This document shows, piece by piece, positions 44,541 to 56,720 of a stretch of 64,000 nt of DNA; position 1 is the stretch's first letter, and each line of letters begins with the position of its first letter. The notes under the pieces are model-generated. The model saw only the letters and a list, made by a program, of their open reading frames with translations. It was not told the origin of the DNA and did no database searches. A program made the translations under genes and the position numbers. The DNA is from Geosiphon pyriformis (Eukaryota; Glomeromycota; Glomeromycetes; Archaeosporales; Geosiphonaceae), in the NCBI GenBank assembly GCA_016748015.1, contig JAAOMT010000303.1:314257-378256 (forward strand). Direction: 5' to 3'.

Positions 44541-45065
44541 GTAATAAGTTTTTTAAATGTAGAAAGACATGATCAAAGTAACAAAATAAAACTCATTATT
44601 AATTACTTTCTCTCATATTGCTTATTCTTTTTTTTCTACCTTCAAGTATCTAAACATTTTGGGATAAAAGATTACTTGTTGGCATTTACATACTTTATCT
44701 TTTCTCCTTCTTGATTTGTATTTGTTAGAATTAGCCTAAGAAGTAATTGCTTGCTCTTGTAATTTATTTGAATAAAAAAATAATTAAAAAGCACAATAAT
44801 ATCTGTTATTAATTCTAAAAATTGCCAAGTTGAAACATAGAATAATATTAATAATGTTAACTTATTAACAATCATGGATTATTTTTTTATCTTTAGATTT
44901 CCAAAAAAAATTTGCAATTGTGATTTTTATAAGACTAATCATGTATATTAAATTCTTACTTATTCAATTTACTTTCCTATTGTAATTTTCTTTTTGATTA
45001 TTTCCATTACTCTACAATACTGTTTTCTCTTGCTATCTATTAGCTTGTTACTTTAATCTGTAATA

Positions 45066-48000
45066 TTATGATTAATACAATTTTAAAAAAATGAATAAGA
45101 AAACATGTAGTGCTCAATGTTTTGTCTAATTAATGGTCTAATTAATATGCTTTTCTTAATTATGTTAATAATAATAATCCTTTTTCAAAAGTAATATGTA
45201 ATATTAAGTTTGATGAGTTTTTACAAGTTGTCAAGAATTTACTTAATAAAAAAGCCACTGGTTTTTTTAGTATTCTTAATAAACTTTAAAAACATAATAA
45301 TATGCAGATTTTGGGTGGTTTATTAAATATTTTCAATATGTGTTTAGTGTCAAACACAATTCTTACACAATAGAAAAAAGTCTGAATTTTTATAATACCA
45401 AATTTATATAATTAAAAGAAGGTTTTTATAAATACCAGACTAATAGTCTTAATTAAAACAGCCCAAAAAATTTTATTTAAGATTTTTTCAGATAAAATCT
45501 CTTCAGCCTATAGTAATTTTGACATTTTGCATGGCAATAATTTCTCAGTTTAAAAAACACATTCATTCAAACTCTGATTTTTGCTGTTGGTTTTATTATT
45601 GAAAACATATTAAAAAAAGACAAAAAATTGTGGTTGGTTCTTTAAAACATATGTAAAATATACAATTCTGTTGAGTAATATTATTTGAAAAACAGTTTGG
45701 TTAAGATCAAGATGTGTTTTTGTTTTATTGAATTTTTTAAAAATATATATAATAATTAGATTAACTAAGTAATAACAGATTTTGGGCTTATGAAAAGGTA
45801 TACTGTTTATAATAAACTAGATTAGAGTAAAATATTTTTGTCTCTGTTGTAAAAAATCTTCTATAATTTTTTGTTATATAAAATTAAAAAACATAACAGT
45901 TTGTATAATTACAGGTTAAATTCAAAATTTTTTATGTAAATTGGCAAACAGAATCTCAGAAATAACATGACATTTTTTTTAGTAACAAAGACTTTTGTGA
46001 ATAACACAATTTAAATTGAAAATAGCATGGCCATTATTCAGCATATTTTAAATATAGCTAGTGAATTTTTTTAAATTAATGACATTTTAATTAATACAGA
46101 TAAAATGGTTGTTATACTTATCAATTAAAAAATAGAAGTTCTTTGGTTAGTAATAAATAGGTCAAAAATTTCAATAGTTAAAAAAAATAAATCACATAAA
46201 TACTTAAGCATTTTTTTGTCCATAGATGGTCTTTTCAAACCAAGTCTTATTAAAACTTATTCAGATATTAAGTTTTTCACAAATTTGGTTTTGAAAAAAG
46301 CCATGTTTAACAAGCAGTTTTTGTATCTGGTGTTTGCTATTTTGTAGTCAATAATTAGTTACAAATTACAATTTAATTATGTTTCAACAAGTGTGTATGA
46401 GAAGTAAAACAAAATGTTAAAGAAAAAGCTAAAACTCAAGACCAATTTACTTAAGAATTTTCTTAATAAAGTCATTGCTTATTCTAAGTTATATAATTTA
46501 AAATTATTTAAACAAATACAAACTGAAAATTTTTTGGTGAATTTGGTAGTTTTTGCCAACTTAAAAAGCATTCTCAGCAGATTGTTTAAATACAGAACTA
46601 TAAATTTGCAGACCATTAGTTAAATGTTTTAACAACTTTTTTGCTTTCTGATTATGTTGTTAATTAATTTTATAAACTACTTTTTAGCTGGTGTAACCAA
46701 CACTCTTGCATTATGTGAATTTTTTTAAGCAATAATCTGCTTAATGTTTTCCAAATTAATAGTAATATTACTATTGTAGATGTTTTGGGCTTGGAATAGT
46801 ATTTGAATATAGTAAGTTTGTTAAAAAAATTTGATATTGTTGTTACAAACCAGTTTCTAAATTGTCATAATACATGTTTTATATAAAATATATTTTACAA
46901 ATAGAAAAAACTAGATCTTAGAAGTTTAGTTTCTGGTTAATTTAATTTACTTATCAAGTTTATTAAGAATAGTAGTTTGGATAATAGTAATGCTTTGGGT
47001 TTTTATTTTACTTCTATTTATTATTTGAACAAATTTGGTTCTATTTGCAAGTGGTTTTTAAAAATTAAGTCTAGTAATATAGTGTTTATATAGATGATTC
47101 AATTAAGAGTTTGGAATCTGTAAGTGCTTGTAATAGTATTGTTGTCTACTTTTTGGACATTAACATAAGTGTAAAAATTATAATAAATGGCTTGTTTTCT
47201 TCAACTCTGACAGAACTGCAAGCCATTGTTTTTGCTTTAAAATGTGTTTTAGTGTTTAACTTGGTTGTATTATTTATAAGTAATTAAGTGTTATTAAATA
47301 TAAATGTCTTAATTAGAAAAAATATTATTTCTGATTTTTGTAATAAATACTGAATAGAAAAAAAACATATTCATTAGGCCATTGTGTCAAAAAATCTGTG
47401 AGTTAATTGAAACAAAATTAAGAGTTATTCTGGAGTTATTGGCAATAAATGTACCAATTTTTTTGCTAATGCTGCCACCATGTTTGATTTTACACTGCTT
47501 ATTAGAATACTATGCTGCTTTTTTGTTATTGAAAGCAAATCTGTTTCTTAAAACACTTATTATTTTATTAGACATTTTTTTAAAGTTATTAGTTTTGTTG
47601 GTTGGAATTTCAAATATGCTGATAATGCTGTAGACAAAACTTTGTGTAGTCTGATTAATATGCATAGAACCTTTAATGTATAACATTCTAATAGTCAAAT
47701 TTATTTAAGTTTTACTAGTTTAGTCTTTACAATACTTTGGTTTTACTTTATGAAAACCCTATATTACTAATTGCCTATAGCCAAAAAAAAAAAATGATAC
47801 AATTCAAATTATTTCAATGTATTATGCATTTAATGTAAATTGGTTAAGAACTTTAATTATATATTTTTTTGCATTCATAATAATTGTGTTAAAATAGATC
47901 TGATTTCAAAAATTATTAAAATATAGACTGATTTGTTGAGTGTTTGTGTTATTGACAATATAGTAATTCAGTTTTTGTATAAGACTGAATTTTTTAATCA

Positions 48001-48560
48001 TTTATATATGTTGCTAGCCAAAGGTTTTGTGATGAAAGAGTAAGTAACTAATACAGTATGCTTATTGGATGGCAGATCTGATAATGTGTTGTTGGTCATT
48101 AATTTGGTTTGAAGTTTTATCAAAAGTTACAGATCTATTATGTGGTTGCTAACCATTAAATTAAAGATACATTATAAGAAACATAGTTTTTTACTATGTA
48201 ATAAGTCTGTAATTTTGGCTGTATTTGGTTTGGCATCTGTGTGATTTCTTAAAATAATTTATGATTTTGGTTTTAAGTTAAGTGTTCATGTTTGTTTTGG
48301 TTTGTATTTTTGTTTATTTAGTATATATTTCAGTTTTTTGCATAACTTCTTTGTTGTAAGTAATTTAAATACATAGTGGTGTTTTGATTGGTTCAAGTAG
48401 TTAGTTATATATAGAAAAAACATAAATCATACTTAATATAAAATTTTATATGGTTTTATGATTTTAGGTGGTAGTTAGACTATTAATTTAATTGTTTTTC
48501 AGAATTTGGTCTTGATTTTAAAGTGTAGACACCACTTTTTTATGTTGGCCAATAAATTGT
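45066..48560 (+). pseudogene. LINE ORF2 (RT plus RNase H, C-terminal domain), 5' truncated by B1
   Basis: Degraded non-LTR retrotransposon polymerase. Readable blocks: IKFDEFLQVVKNL and QILGGLLNIFNMCLVSNTI (45205-45365), the RT palm near 45690-46130 with TDFGL...Y-T-V-Y and the active-site box F-V-N-N at 45994-46005 (F-V-D-D lost by G-to-A), HILNIASEFF, HKYLSIFLSIDGL...KPSL (46195-46250), FNKQFLYLVFAIL (46305-46345). An RNase H domain with V-F-I-D-D-S-I, LTELQAIVFALKCV and SGVIGN lies near 47080-47440. A C-terminal part FYFMKTLYY to LYFCLFSIYFSFLHNF spans about 47740-48340. Stops are everywhere. B1 lies in its 5' part; the remainder is presumably left of the window. Confidence 0.85.
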
Positions 48561-49644
48561 CTTAATTATATTATTATCTTACTATAATTGTTATATTCAA
48601 TAGCAAGTTAAACAACCTGTTATATAAGTTCTCAAACTTTACTATATTTTTGTTTCTTTTGTGTTGCAAGACATAAAACATTGGTAATGGTTTTAAGTAC
48701 AATTAAAGAATTTAAGACTATTATTTCATCAGAAGAATTTTTTGCAGCCTTTTAATTTACAAAGCAAAAAGCTTTAATAACTAAATTATTGTATCTTTTT
48801 TATTAGTATATTATTATAAGAGTATTATTTGAATATAAAACTTCACAATTTTTGAATGTAGAATTACTTAAAAATATGGTAATAAATAATACTACAAGAT
48901 ATACTAAACAAGCATAAACAAAAATAAAAAACAGAATCAACAATTATAATGAAATGTGAATGTTTGCTGTTTTTTAGTTATAAGTTTGTAACTTTCTATA
49001 CTTTTTTGATGTTTTTTTTATTAACTTCAACAACTATTGATTTTAATAAAATTTGTTTTATATTATACAGATTTTTAATAAAATCACTTGTTATATTAGA
49101 ACTAAAATCCTAAAAATTAAAATATTATTAGATAAATAATTTGAAAAAGTACACTAAGAAATAAAATTTTTTACCTTATTATAAGTATTAATATTTAATA
49201 ATAATTGATTTACAATAAAGTATAAGTATTGTGTTGTTTTTAAATGTTTTATTAATAAAATATAAGACATAAAGTATTAAGTTATTTGTTTGTTAATCTC
49301 AAGAAAGAGATTATAACCAACTGATGTAATTTTTATACAAGATAAAAGTATATAATATTCAAAAAAACAATTCTATTTTGCCTTATTTTCAAGTTTTGTA
49401 TTTAATACACCAGTAAGATTACATAAACTGCTATTTGCTAAAAGCATATATTTAATAATATTGTTAAAATCTTTAATATGAGAAATAATTTAAGTTCTTA
49501 CAGTAAATATTTTTAATGTGAATGCAGACTTATGCTTATTGGTTAGAATAAAAAGCTTTTATTAGATAATCTTTAGCATTAATGTATATTTTAATAAGTT
49601 ATAACTATTGTTCATAGAAATTTTTTTCACATAAACTATTATAA
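48561..49644 (-). pseudogene. MULE/FAR1-like transposase, C-terminal half, separated by B2
   Basis: Minus strand reads (from 49644 downward) YVKKISMNNSYNLLKY, FTLKIFTVRT, ANSSLCNLTGVLNTKLENK and FFEYYILL, then an ISF..VNK-like block and VLNSLIVLKTITNVLCLATQ. In fungal FAR1/MULE transposases these blocks follow the catalytic core (FTAGxQST.., LC.L..V.D..LE.E). It continues directly from the N-terminal half at 57436-58620 once B2 and the duplicated ATAA are removed. Heavily stopped, no activity. It converges tail to tail with the LINE ORF2. Confidence 0.72.
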
Positions 49645-50407
49645 TGTTATGGATTGAAATAACAAGCTAACAAATAGCAAAGAAGAACAGTATTGTAGAG
49701 TAATAGAAATAATCAAAAAGAAAATTACAATAAGAGAATAAATTAAATAAGTAAGGATTCAATGTGTATGATCAGTCTTATAAAAATCACAGTTGCAAAT
49801 CTTTTCTGGAAATCTGAAGGTAGAGAAATAATTTATGATTGTTAACAAATTAACACTATTAATATTATTCTATATCTTAACTTGGTAATTTTTAGAATTA
49901 ATAACAGATATTGTTGTGCTTTTTAATTATTTTTTTATTCAAATAAATCACAAGAGCAAGCAATTACTTTTCAGGCTAATTCTAACAAATACAAATCAAA
50001 AAGAGGAAAAAATAAGATATGTGAATACCAATAAGTAATTTTTTATCCCAAAATGTTCAGATGCTTAAGTATAGGGAAAAAAAAATAAGCAATATAAAAA
50101 AAAATAATTAATAGTGTGTTTTATCTTGTTACTTTAATCATGTCTTTCTATAGCTAAAAAACTTATTGCTTATATAGTTATTAAAAATAGTTAATAACTA
50201 AGTCAATAGTCAGGTCAATAATCAGATCAATAATCAAGTCAATGATCAGATCATTAATCAGGTCAATAATCAGATCAATAATTAGATCAACAGTTAGATT
50301 ATTAATCAGATCAATAATTACTATCTAAAAATAGGGTGGTTAATTATATGACATCAATAACCAATATATGTAATAACTAATAAAAAGTATGGGTTTTAAT
50401 TATAACA
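49645..50407 (-). repeat. B2 3' LTR (left side)
   Basis: Minus strand: TGTTATAATTAAAACCCATAC to CAATCCATAACA, about 763 bp. It contains the 12-bp repeat array (50185-50325) followed in its own sense by a TATATAA-type box near 50172-50178. The difference from the 715-bp right LTR is largely in the array. Confidence 0.88.
50185..50325 (-). repeat. 12-bp tandem repeat array, B2 3' LTR
   Basis: About eleven imperfect units; on the plus strand AATCAGATCAAT and AATCAGGTCAAT alternate. Longer than the array at 57255-57350 of the same element. Confidence 0.83.
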
Positions 50408-51200
50408 TCATTCTCTCTAAAGAGATTGAGCTCTGATAAAATCAACCTATTTATGAAATAATCTATTTAAAAAGTTTTGTCTAATTTAAAGCTAACTAGT
50501 TTATTGAAGTCTTTGATAGATAAGGTGTATAATATTTGAGACAAAATAAGTTTTGTGTTCAAAAAACTAAATCTTTGTATTAGAGTTTTGGCTTTTTTAG
50601 CAATAGTTAAAACTTTTGGAATATTTAACTGTATAATACCCAAAATTTTTATTTGTATCTCTGAAGTTGTTTTTTTCAGGAATTTTATATTTTTTATAAT
50701 TTCACCAAAGTGACCATAGAGTTCTAATTGCCTTTCATAGAACAAGTTTTTGTCTATAAACAAAATTTTTTGAATTGTTTTTCCAATTGTGTTAGAAGAT
50801 CGAAGTATAGCTGCTGTTATACTTTCTAACAGATATTTATCTATTTTATTACCAATTTTTTCTCTTCTGATAGTGGTTTTTTTGGGTCTAATAACAGTAT
50901 GTGTTCTATTATTATCAGTTATAATGGTCTGTTTTTCAATGATTAGAGTAGTATTTGAATAGTTTTTGATCTAATACTTATGAAGAATATAGAAGGCATT
51001 TTGAATGTTTTAATCTAGAAAATAATTATTTATGTTGATTAAAGATATCTCTGTTTTGGGAATGATGCATTTATTTATATCTAATTTTTGCTAATTATTT
51101 GAGTTGGTATTACCACAACAGACAACCAATCAGGTCGTTTATAATATTTTTTAAGTTATATATCATGAACAAGACAATCATTGAAGATTGTTCTGAATTG
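50408..51200 (-). pseudogene. B2 3' module after integrase, unknown function
   Basis: An open 98-codon piece (50467-50763, minus) reads MFIDKNLFYERQLELYGHFG, IKNIKFLKKTTSEIQIKIL, VLTIAKKAKTLIQRFSFL and ends near KLVSFKLDKTF. Upstream are TIIRPKKTT-like and basic stretches. It occupies the same place as the A/C 3' module and is also mostly helical by composition, but I see no convincing sequence match between the two. No membrane segment. Confidence 0.65.
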
Positions 51201-52560
51201 ATCTTAAAGAATATAAAAACTATTGTTCAAAACTTTGTTGATTAAAAAGAGTTTTTTTCACTAACTAGAAAATTTATTATCATAAACATTGTTTCTATCT
51301 AAACAGTATTTTAATACCAAGTTACCAACACTTAAGGAAAGTGTTTTATAGGTTTTTTTTTTATAAGCTTTTCTTAGAACTGTTTTATCTTTTTAAAAAC
51401 AATTATTTGTGCTTTTATCAAAAAGTCAAGAATAATACCAAATTTTCTTTGCAAAATGTTTTTATAATTTCTTATTGTGATTTTTTTAAAAAATATTATT
51501 TCAATGTTAGTTTCTATTGATAATGTTGCTATGTATCTATAGACAGATAAAAAGATTTATAATTTGTTATGTTATAATTCACAGTTTTATAAGCAAACAA
51601 AGTTGAAGGCAGTACTTTGTCCTATAAGTTTGTTTTTTTACTGGTTTTGGCTAAGGTTTCATATAGTGTTTTATTGAAATATTCTACTAAGCCATTTGTT
51701 TAAAGGTAGTAAAGGGAGGAAAGTTTATAACATATTCTCATTTTTTTGCAAAGTTCTTTAACCAGTGTATTGAGAAAAGCTTTTCTTCTATCAGATAAAA
51801 GTTTTTTAGGACAGCCATGATGACAGATAATATTTTTATAAATAAAATTGGCTATTGAAACTGCTGTTTGGTCTGAAATGGCTTTTGCTTCTATCCACTT
51901 TGTAAAATAGTCAGTAGTTGTGATAATATATCTATTATTATTAGAAGTTATTGTTAAAGATCTAATAACATCTATGCCAATTCTGTCAAATAGTTGATTA
52001 ACAAAGATTAAATGAATATTTTTTTTGTGATTAGATTTTTTTTTTTTTTGGCAGACATTACAGATTTTAATGTACTTAGTAATGTCTTTTTCTAATGTAG
52101 GCCAATAATAGCAAATTAAAGTTTTCTGTATTGTTTTTGTTTTTCCAAAGTGTCTGACTAATAAATTAGTATACATATTGTAGATCACAATTTCTTTTTT
52201 TTTAAATCTGATGACTCTTTAGAGATGGTCAAAATCTTTTCTGTTTTTTTTATATAATTAATTATGGCAAATCAAATAGAAATTTGATTGTTTGTGCAAA
52301 TGGTTTTTTTGCTGTCAAGTGTATTCTGGTAGGTATTGTTTTTTATCCAAAAATTCCATTAAGACAGAGTAGTTGTCCAAATTTATTATTATGTTTGTTT
52401 TATGAAGAAGTTACTAATAATTAAGTTGGTTTGGTTAAGAAGTTGTATTATTACTAGATGATAAGTCTAGAAAGAGTATTGATATTTTGATAATTTGCTT
52501 TTTTATAATGTTGAATGTTATAGTCGAATTTATCCAAATGGAATATTCAACAAGTTATTC
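51201..52560 (-). pseudogene. B2 integrase
   Basis: An open 162-codon piece (51700-52188, minus) has MIYNMYTNLLVRHFGKTKTI, C-N-V-C-Q (zinc Cys kept), DRIGIDVIRSLTI (first Asp), NNNRYIITTTDYFTKWIEAK, CHHGCPKKLLSDRRKAF (second Asp kept), then past a stop TNGLVEYFNKTL (Glu kept). The catalytic triad is thus readable. A decayed GPY/F-like tail is at about 51210-51340. Confidence 0.86.
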
Positions 52561-52960
52561 TTTTGTGTTCCAGCTTTTTTTTATTGCACAGCCAAACCAA
52601 GACTTAATAATCTGTTACCACTAAGAATTTCACACCAAAAAAATATTGATTTTAATAACTTGTAGTTCAAACTACTGTTAAGCATTCTTGTTCAATAACT
52701 GAATAGTTTTTTTCTGTTGGTGTAAAAGTTCTATTGGTATATACTATAGCATGTTTTCTGTTATTTTCATTTTTTTGTGAGAAAACAACACCAAGTCCAT
52801 AGCCAGATGTATCAGTGGGCAAGATAAAAGGTTGGTTTAGATTAGATTGTTTAAAAATTGGTTCAGTAACAAGTTTTTTTTTCAGAGTTTTAAAAGCTTT
52901 TTGTTAATGAATGTCCTAATGATAATTGACATTTTTTCTGAATAGCTGATTAAGAAAAAA
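52561..52960 (-). pseudogene. B2 RNase H domain
   Basis: Minus-strand blocks are PFILPTDTSGYGLGVV, KHAIVYTNRTFTPTEKNYSV, CLTVV...KSIFFWCEILSG-type reading and LVVTDYQVLVWLCN-like traces. They correspond to B1 1540-1995. Stops are frequent. Confidence 0.78.
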
Positions 52961-53640
52961 GACAATTCTGAAAAAATTTTTGATAAATTTGTGATAGTAA
53001 AAAACCAAACCAAAGAAAAAGTATAATTTAAGAACATTCATTGGTTGTTTAATGTTCTGGACTTTTTTAACTTTAGCTAAGTTAGAGAAGATTCCATTTT
53101 TTGTAATAAGATGACCAAGAAACTGGGTGGATTGTCATTTAAAAAAAATTTTGATTAGGTTTATCTTAAGGCCAGCATTTCTAAAAAGATCAAAAATCTT
53201 TTGCAAATATTCAAGATATTTATTCCAGATTTTTGAGTATACTATTATGCTGTTTAAGTAGACTAGAACAAAGTTTTCTTTTACTGATTTAAACACTTTG
53301 TTTATTAGACATTGAAAGATGGGTAGAGCATTGATGAGACTAAAAGACATTATTGTAAATTCATAAGTGCCATACTTAGTAATAAAGGCAGTTTTCTTTT
53401 TGCTTTCTGAATCCATCTCTACTTGCCAAAATCTAGCAATTAAGTTAATAGTTGAGAAGAAAACAGCACCATTGAATTTGTTTAGCATTGTATCAATTTT
53501 AGAGAGTAGATATATGTCTTATAGTAATGATATTTAATTGGTAATAGTCAACACAGAAGCATAGGGTTTTATCTTTTTTAAATACCACTACAACTAAAAA
53601 AGTTCATTCACTCTTGGTTTTTTATATAAATTCAAGATTT
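52961..53640 (-). pseudogene. B2 reverse transcriptase
   Basis: An open 117-codon piece (53135-53488, minus) has MLNKFNGAVFFSTINLIARF, KKTAFITKYGTYEFTIMSF, SLINALPIFQCLINKVFK, box Y-L-N-S at 53249-53260 (Y-L-D-D lost at both Asp positions), then YLEYLQKIFDLFRNAGLKIN. Upstream is a C-V-D-Y-Y-Q-L-N motif near 53530-53560. Confidence 0.87.
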
Positions 53641-54430
53641 TTCATTCGGATTTTTTTTTTTTAATGAACTCATCATTGTGTTAATTGGATTGATAAGGCT
53701 TTAAATAGATAAGACAAGTTTCTTTGGTGATAATAGTGTGTTGTATCACATGGATTCGTTCAGAGGTATCACTTTCTTTTGAAATAACTGAATTATTTCT
53801 AGCCAACAGATTTTTAATGTCTACTTTTTTTTCTTCAGAAAAGAGTTTTTTTTGTTTTACTACAAGTAATTAGATTTCAGGTGGTTTATTTTCAAAGAAC
53901 TTCTGTACTTTTTTTATTTCTTCTCTGAGTATCAAACTAATTGGCTCTTAATCTTTGTAATAGATTAGGCAGGACTTGCATTCATTACTAGGAGAATACA
54001 AAAGTTTATCATACTAGCACCTGGCACAAAAACCATGCTACCAATAACTGTATTTGGCTTTCTTATTAAGTTTTCTATCAAAAATTTTTCTGAAAATATC
54101 ATAGTAAGGCCAAAAGATTAGCTTGTTATTTATAATGATTTCTTTTCTGTCAGCTTTGACATTATCTAGTGGCTTGTTATTGCTGATAAAGATGGTATAA
54201 GTAAGTTCAGCAGTTTTCTTTTGCTTTTTTTGTTTTTTTTCTTTATCATTCTTATTATTATCTGATTTATTTAATTGTTTTTTTTTTTGGTTTTGCTTGA
54301 ATACTAAAGAGGTTGTCTAATAATAACACTTAACTACAATGGGCTTCTCATTACATCTGATGGTTAGCTCATAAAGTTTATAGTTAAGTAATGTTTTGGC
54401 TTTCTTAAACCACTCATTGTCAACAATTAT
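53641..54430 (-). pseudogene. B2 Cys-rich linker between protease and RT
   Basis: Minus-strand reading contains YTIFISNNKPLDNVKAD, NNKLI, KYSYW, a cysteine cluster near 54000-54040 (F-C-A-R-C...), NECKSCLIYYKD, then LLARNNSVISKESDTSERI and HVIQHTIITKE leading to RT. At least one C-x2-C pair is kept on each side. It is shorter than the A-family module and no dUTPase follows. Confidence 0.65.
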
Positions 54431-54900
54431 GGTGTACTTTTTTGCTTCAAATACTTTATGTTAGTTTTAATACTGATGCTATTGATGCAAACAAAAACAG
54501 CTTTGGCTATGCCCAGACTTTTCTTCTTGTCACCATGTACATTGGTCATAGATCAAATAAAAGATTCATCAATTTTTCTTCCAATGGTTTTCAGAAAGTG
54601 TTTGGCAATTATGCTAACAAATAATCTACTGTTTAGAATTAAGTCAATAAAATAACCAGTTACTTGGGCTTTGCAAATAAGAGGAGTAATATTGCTGTTG
54701 TTAGCAAGTCTAGCTTGATAAGAGCACTTGTTGGTTTTTGGTGTTTTCTTCTTTGAAATTAATAATTTGCAAAAATTTTTTCTGAACTGTAAATAAGTCA
54801 TTAATTGGCCAAATGTAATATGTGCTGGAATTTTTATAAAATCTTTAACAATAAAATAGGGACCAGATTTTTATACTATTTCTGAGGGTTCTAACTTTGG
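54431..54900 (-). pseudogene. B2 protease, catalytic Asp and Gly lost
   Basis: Open 54553-54801 (minus): QVTGYFIDLIL, then N-S-R at 54625-54633 where D-S-G is expected, then LFVSIIAKHFLKTIGRKID. Downstream near 54430-54500 is IAKAVF...VFEAKEYTIIVDNEWFKKAK. Fold and order are recognisable; both the Asp and the Gly of the turn are changed by G-to-A type substitutions. Confidence 0.78.
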
Positions 54901-56690
54901 AAGATTTTTAAAAACTTTAGTTTTTGGTGGCTCATTGTTATTAGCAGTTGATATAAATGCTTTGTTTGGATCCAAAACAAAATCAACTTTGGCTTTCTTC
55001 TTTTTTCTTGTTAATTCAGAGGTATTTATTGGTAGTTTATCTATATTATAGTTATTATCAATTAGGTTAAAAGTGAAAAAAAGATTTTCTTCTGGTTGGC
55101 TTGCACTTTTATCCTTTGGAGGTGTATTTACTAGTTTAAAGGCTAATAAACAGTGGTTTTAACTAGGAGATTCTTTCCAAAGAAATTGATATTGACATGA
55201 TTGGTTCTTTGATTAGAGACATTGTTGTTATTGGTTCTATTGTTTTGGTTATTATTATTTCTAAAAGCTGGAGAAAACAAAGAAGAATTGTTGCAATCTT
55301 TAGAAAAATATTTAATTAATTCACAGTAATAAAACACAAGTGAGCCACAATTTTGTTGTCTTTGATAAAAGAAATGTTAAGACTGATTAAAACGGGTTTT
55401 AAATCTAGATCTTTGTAATTGTTTGTTATTTTTGACTGCTTGAATTAAGAGTTCCAATAACCAAGCAAGATTGGCTGTAAGTTTATCTATCAACTGTTTA
55501 TTTGGGTTTTGAGTTTGGGCAGCAAAGAAGATAGCAGCTATTTGGAAAGCAGGAGTCATAACAAAAGCAGAAGCAAAAACTGAAAATGTAAATTCTAGGT
55601 GCATTTTTTGATTGTCTAAGGAAGTTCAATAGCCATATCTATTGTGAGATTATTTTTTAGAGCCAGAAAGGGCCAAAGAGCATAGGAAAGATCAGTTTTT
55701 AATTTTTTTGTAAAAAAATAAATCTTTTGCTTTTTTGTTCAGTTTTTTTTAAAGTCTACTTACTTAATTAACTTTTTGATTGCTTTGGCATACTCAGTTA
55801 CAACTTTATCAGAATCTTGGGTTCTCTTTTTTAATTTTATGTGTCATTTGGATATTAAGATAAGAATTCTAAATTTAGTTTCAAACCAGATTGTAAAAGA
55901 GGTGTTTTTTTCTTTAGCATTTGTTGGTATTCATCTAATGATTCTTTGGTAAGCATCAGCATCAGTTTTTTGTGAAAACCAAGTAGCAGAAAAGCCTTGG
56001 AGATAACCACCAACAATTTAAAACTTATATTCAGCATTTTATTAATTAGCAGTGACTGTTCTTTCAAAATTATTTAATCATTTAATTGTGTCTTGTGTAT
56101 TATTTTTAAATAAAGATAATAAGGTATTGTTTCTTTACCCTAAAGCAGTTGTATGTCTTGAAGAGTGACCAGAATATTTTGTTGCATAGGATTATTAGCC
56201 ATTGGTTTAGGAGTAGCTATTTGTGTAGAATGTTCTGATTTACTTAAGAAAAGATCAAAAACAGAAACAGTTTGATAGTTTTCTTCTTCTGTTTTAAAGA
56301 ATATTTCAGCTAGCTAATAGACAGCAATCCAAATGTGAATTTGGTGATTTAGGTATTCAGAATCAGAGAACTGTTGTTCAAAGGTTGTGGAATATAAAAG
56401 CTGATTGATACTGTTGTTTTTTTTTAAAGATGTCTTCAATATAAGCTTGGTCAAAATAATAGGTTGTATAAACTGTGTAGGTTTTAGCTAAATGCTCATT
56501 TAGGAACCAGTTTCAAAAGTTTTGAAATTTTCTACTGGATTGTTTTTCAATGAGAAAGCAAATCAAACAAGAGAGCAAAAAATTAAGTTCAATAAAGTTT
56601 AGATCATTTTTGTTGTATGCTTTAAAGTGTTTTTCTAATTGTTGTGGCAGATATAAATAATCACCCATACAATAAGAAACAAAGTGGATT
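54901..56690 (-). pseudogene. B2 gag with CCHC knuckle
   Basis: Minus-strand order: a start region near 56670 (MGDYLYLPQQLEKHFKAYNK), many stops, then open 55855-56067 (SFKLLVVISKAFLLLGFHKK, SLDEYQQMLKKKTPLLQSGL), the QDSDKVVTEYAKAIKKLI block (about 55750-55830), open 55377-55604 (QIAAIFFAAQTQNPNKQLID), and a degenerate CCHC, F-Y-Y-C-E-L-I-K-Y-F-S-K-D-C, at about 55285-55330. An Asn-rich stretch follows. This is a different gag from family A in sequence. Confidence 0.75.
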
Positions 56691-56720
56691 TTAACAATCT
56701 TACAAAGAGTACTACTTTTA

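Larger units (their letters stand above)
29..45065 (+). mobile_element. B1: outer Ty3/gypsy element of family B, 5'-truncated and interrupted by A1
   Basis: B1 covers 29-3731 and 44005-45065 and is interrupted by A1 (3732-44004). Joining the flanks restores the reading seen uninterrupted in B2 (minus strand near 50690-50740), including the target bases ATGG. Its visible order is end of protease region, Cys-rich linker, RT, RNase H, integrase, 3' module, polypurine tract, 3' LTR. Its 5' LTR and gag lie left of the window. No dUTPase is present between protease and RT. The copy is riddled with stops and is the oldest gypsy element of the nest. Confidence 0.85.
44315..45065 (+). repeat. B1 3' LTR
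   Basis: It starts TATTATGGTTGAAACCCATG (TGTTATGG with G-to-A) and ends TTACTTTAATCTGTAATA, about 751 bp. A 12-bp-type repeat array (44391-44520) sits immediately upstream of a TATA box (TATATAA, 44534-44540). An AATAAA signal follows near 44584. B2's LTRs at 49645 and 56721 are its minus-strand relatives. LINE coding sequence follows. Confidence 0.88.

Noticed and set aside
47382-47633. 83-codon hydrophobic ORF
   Set aside because: Lies in the decayed RNase H to C-terminal part of LINE ORF2, in a wrong frame for most of its length.
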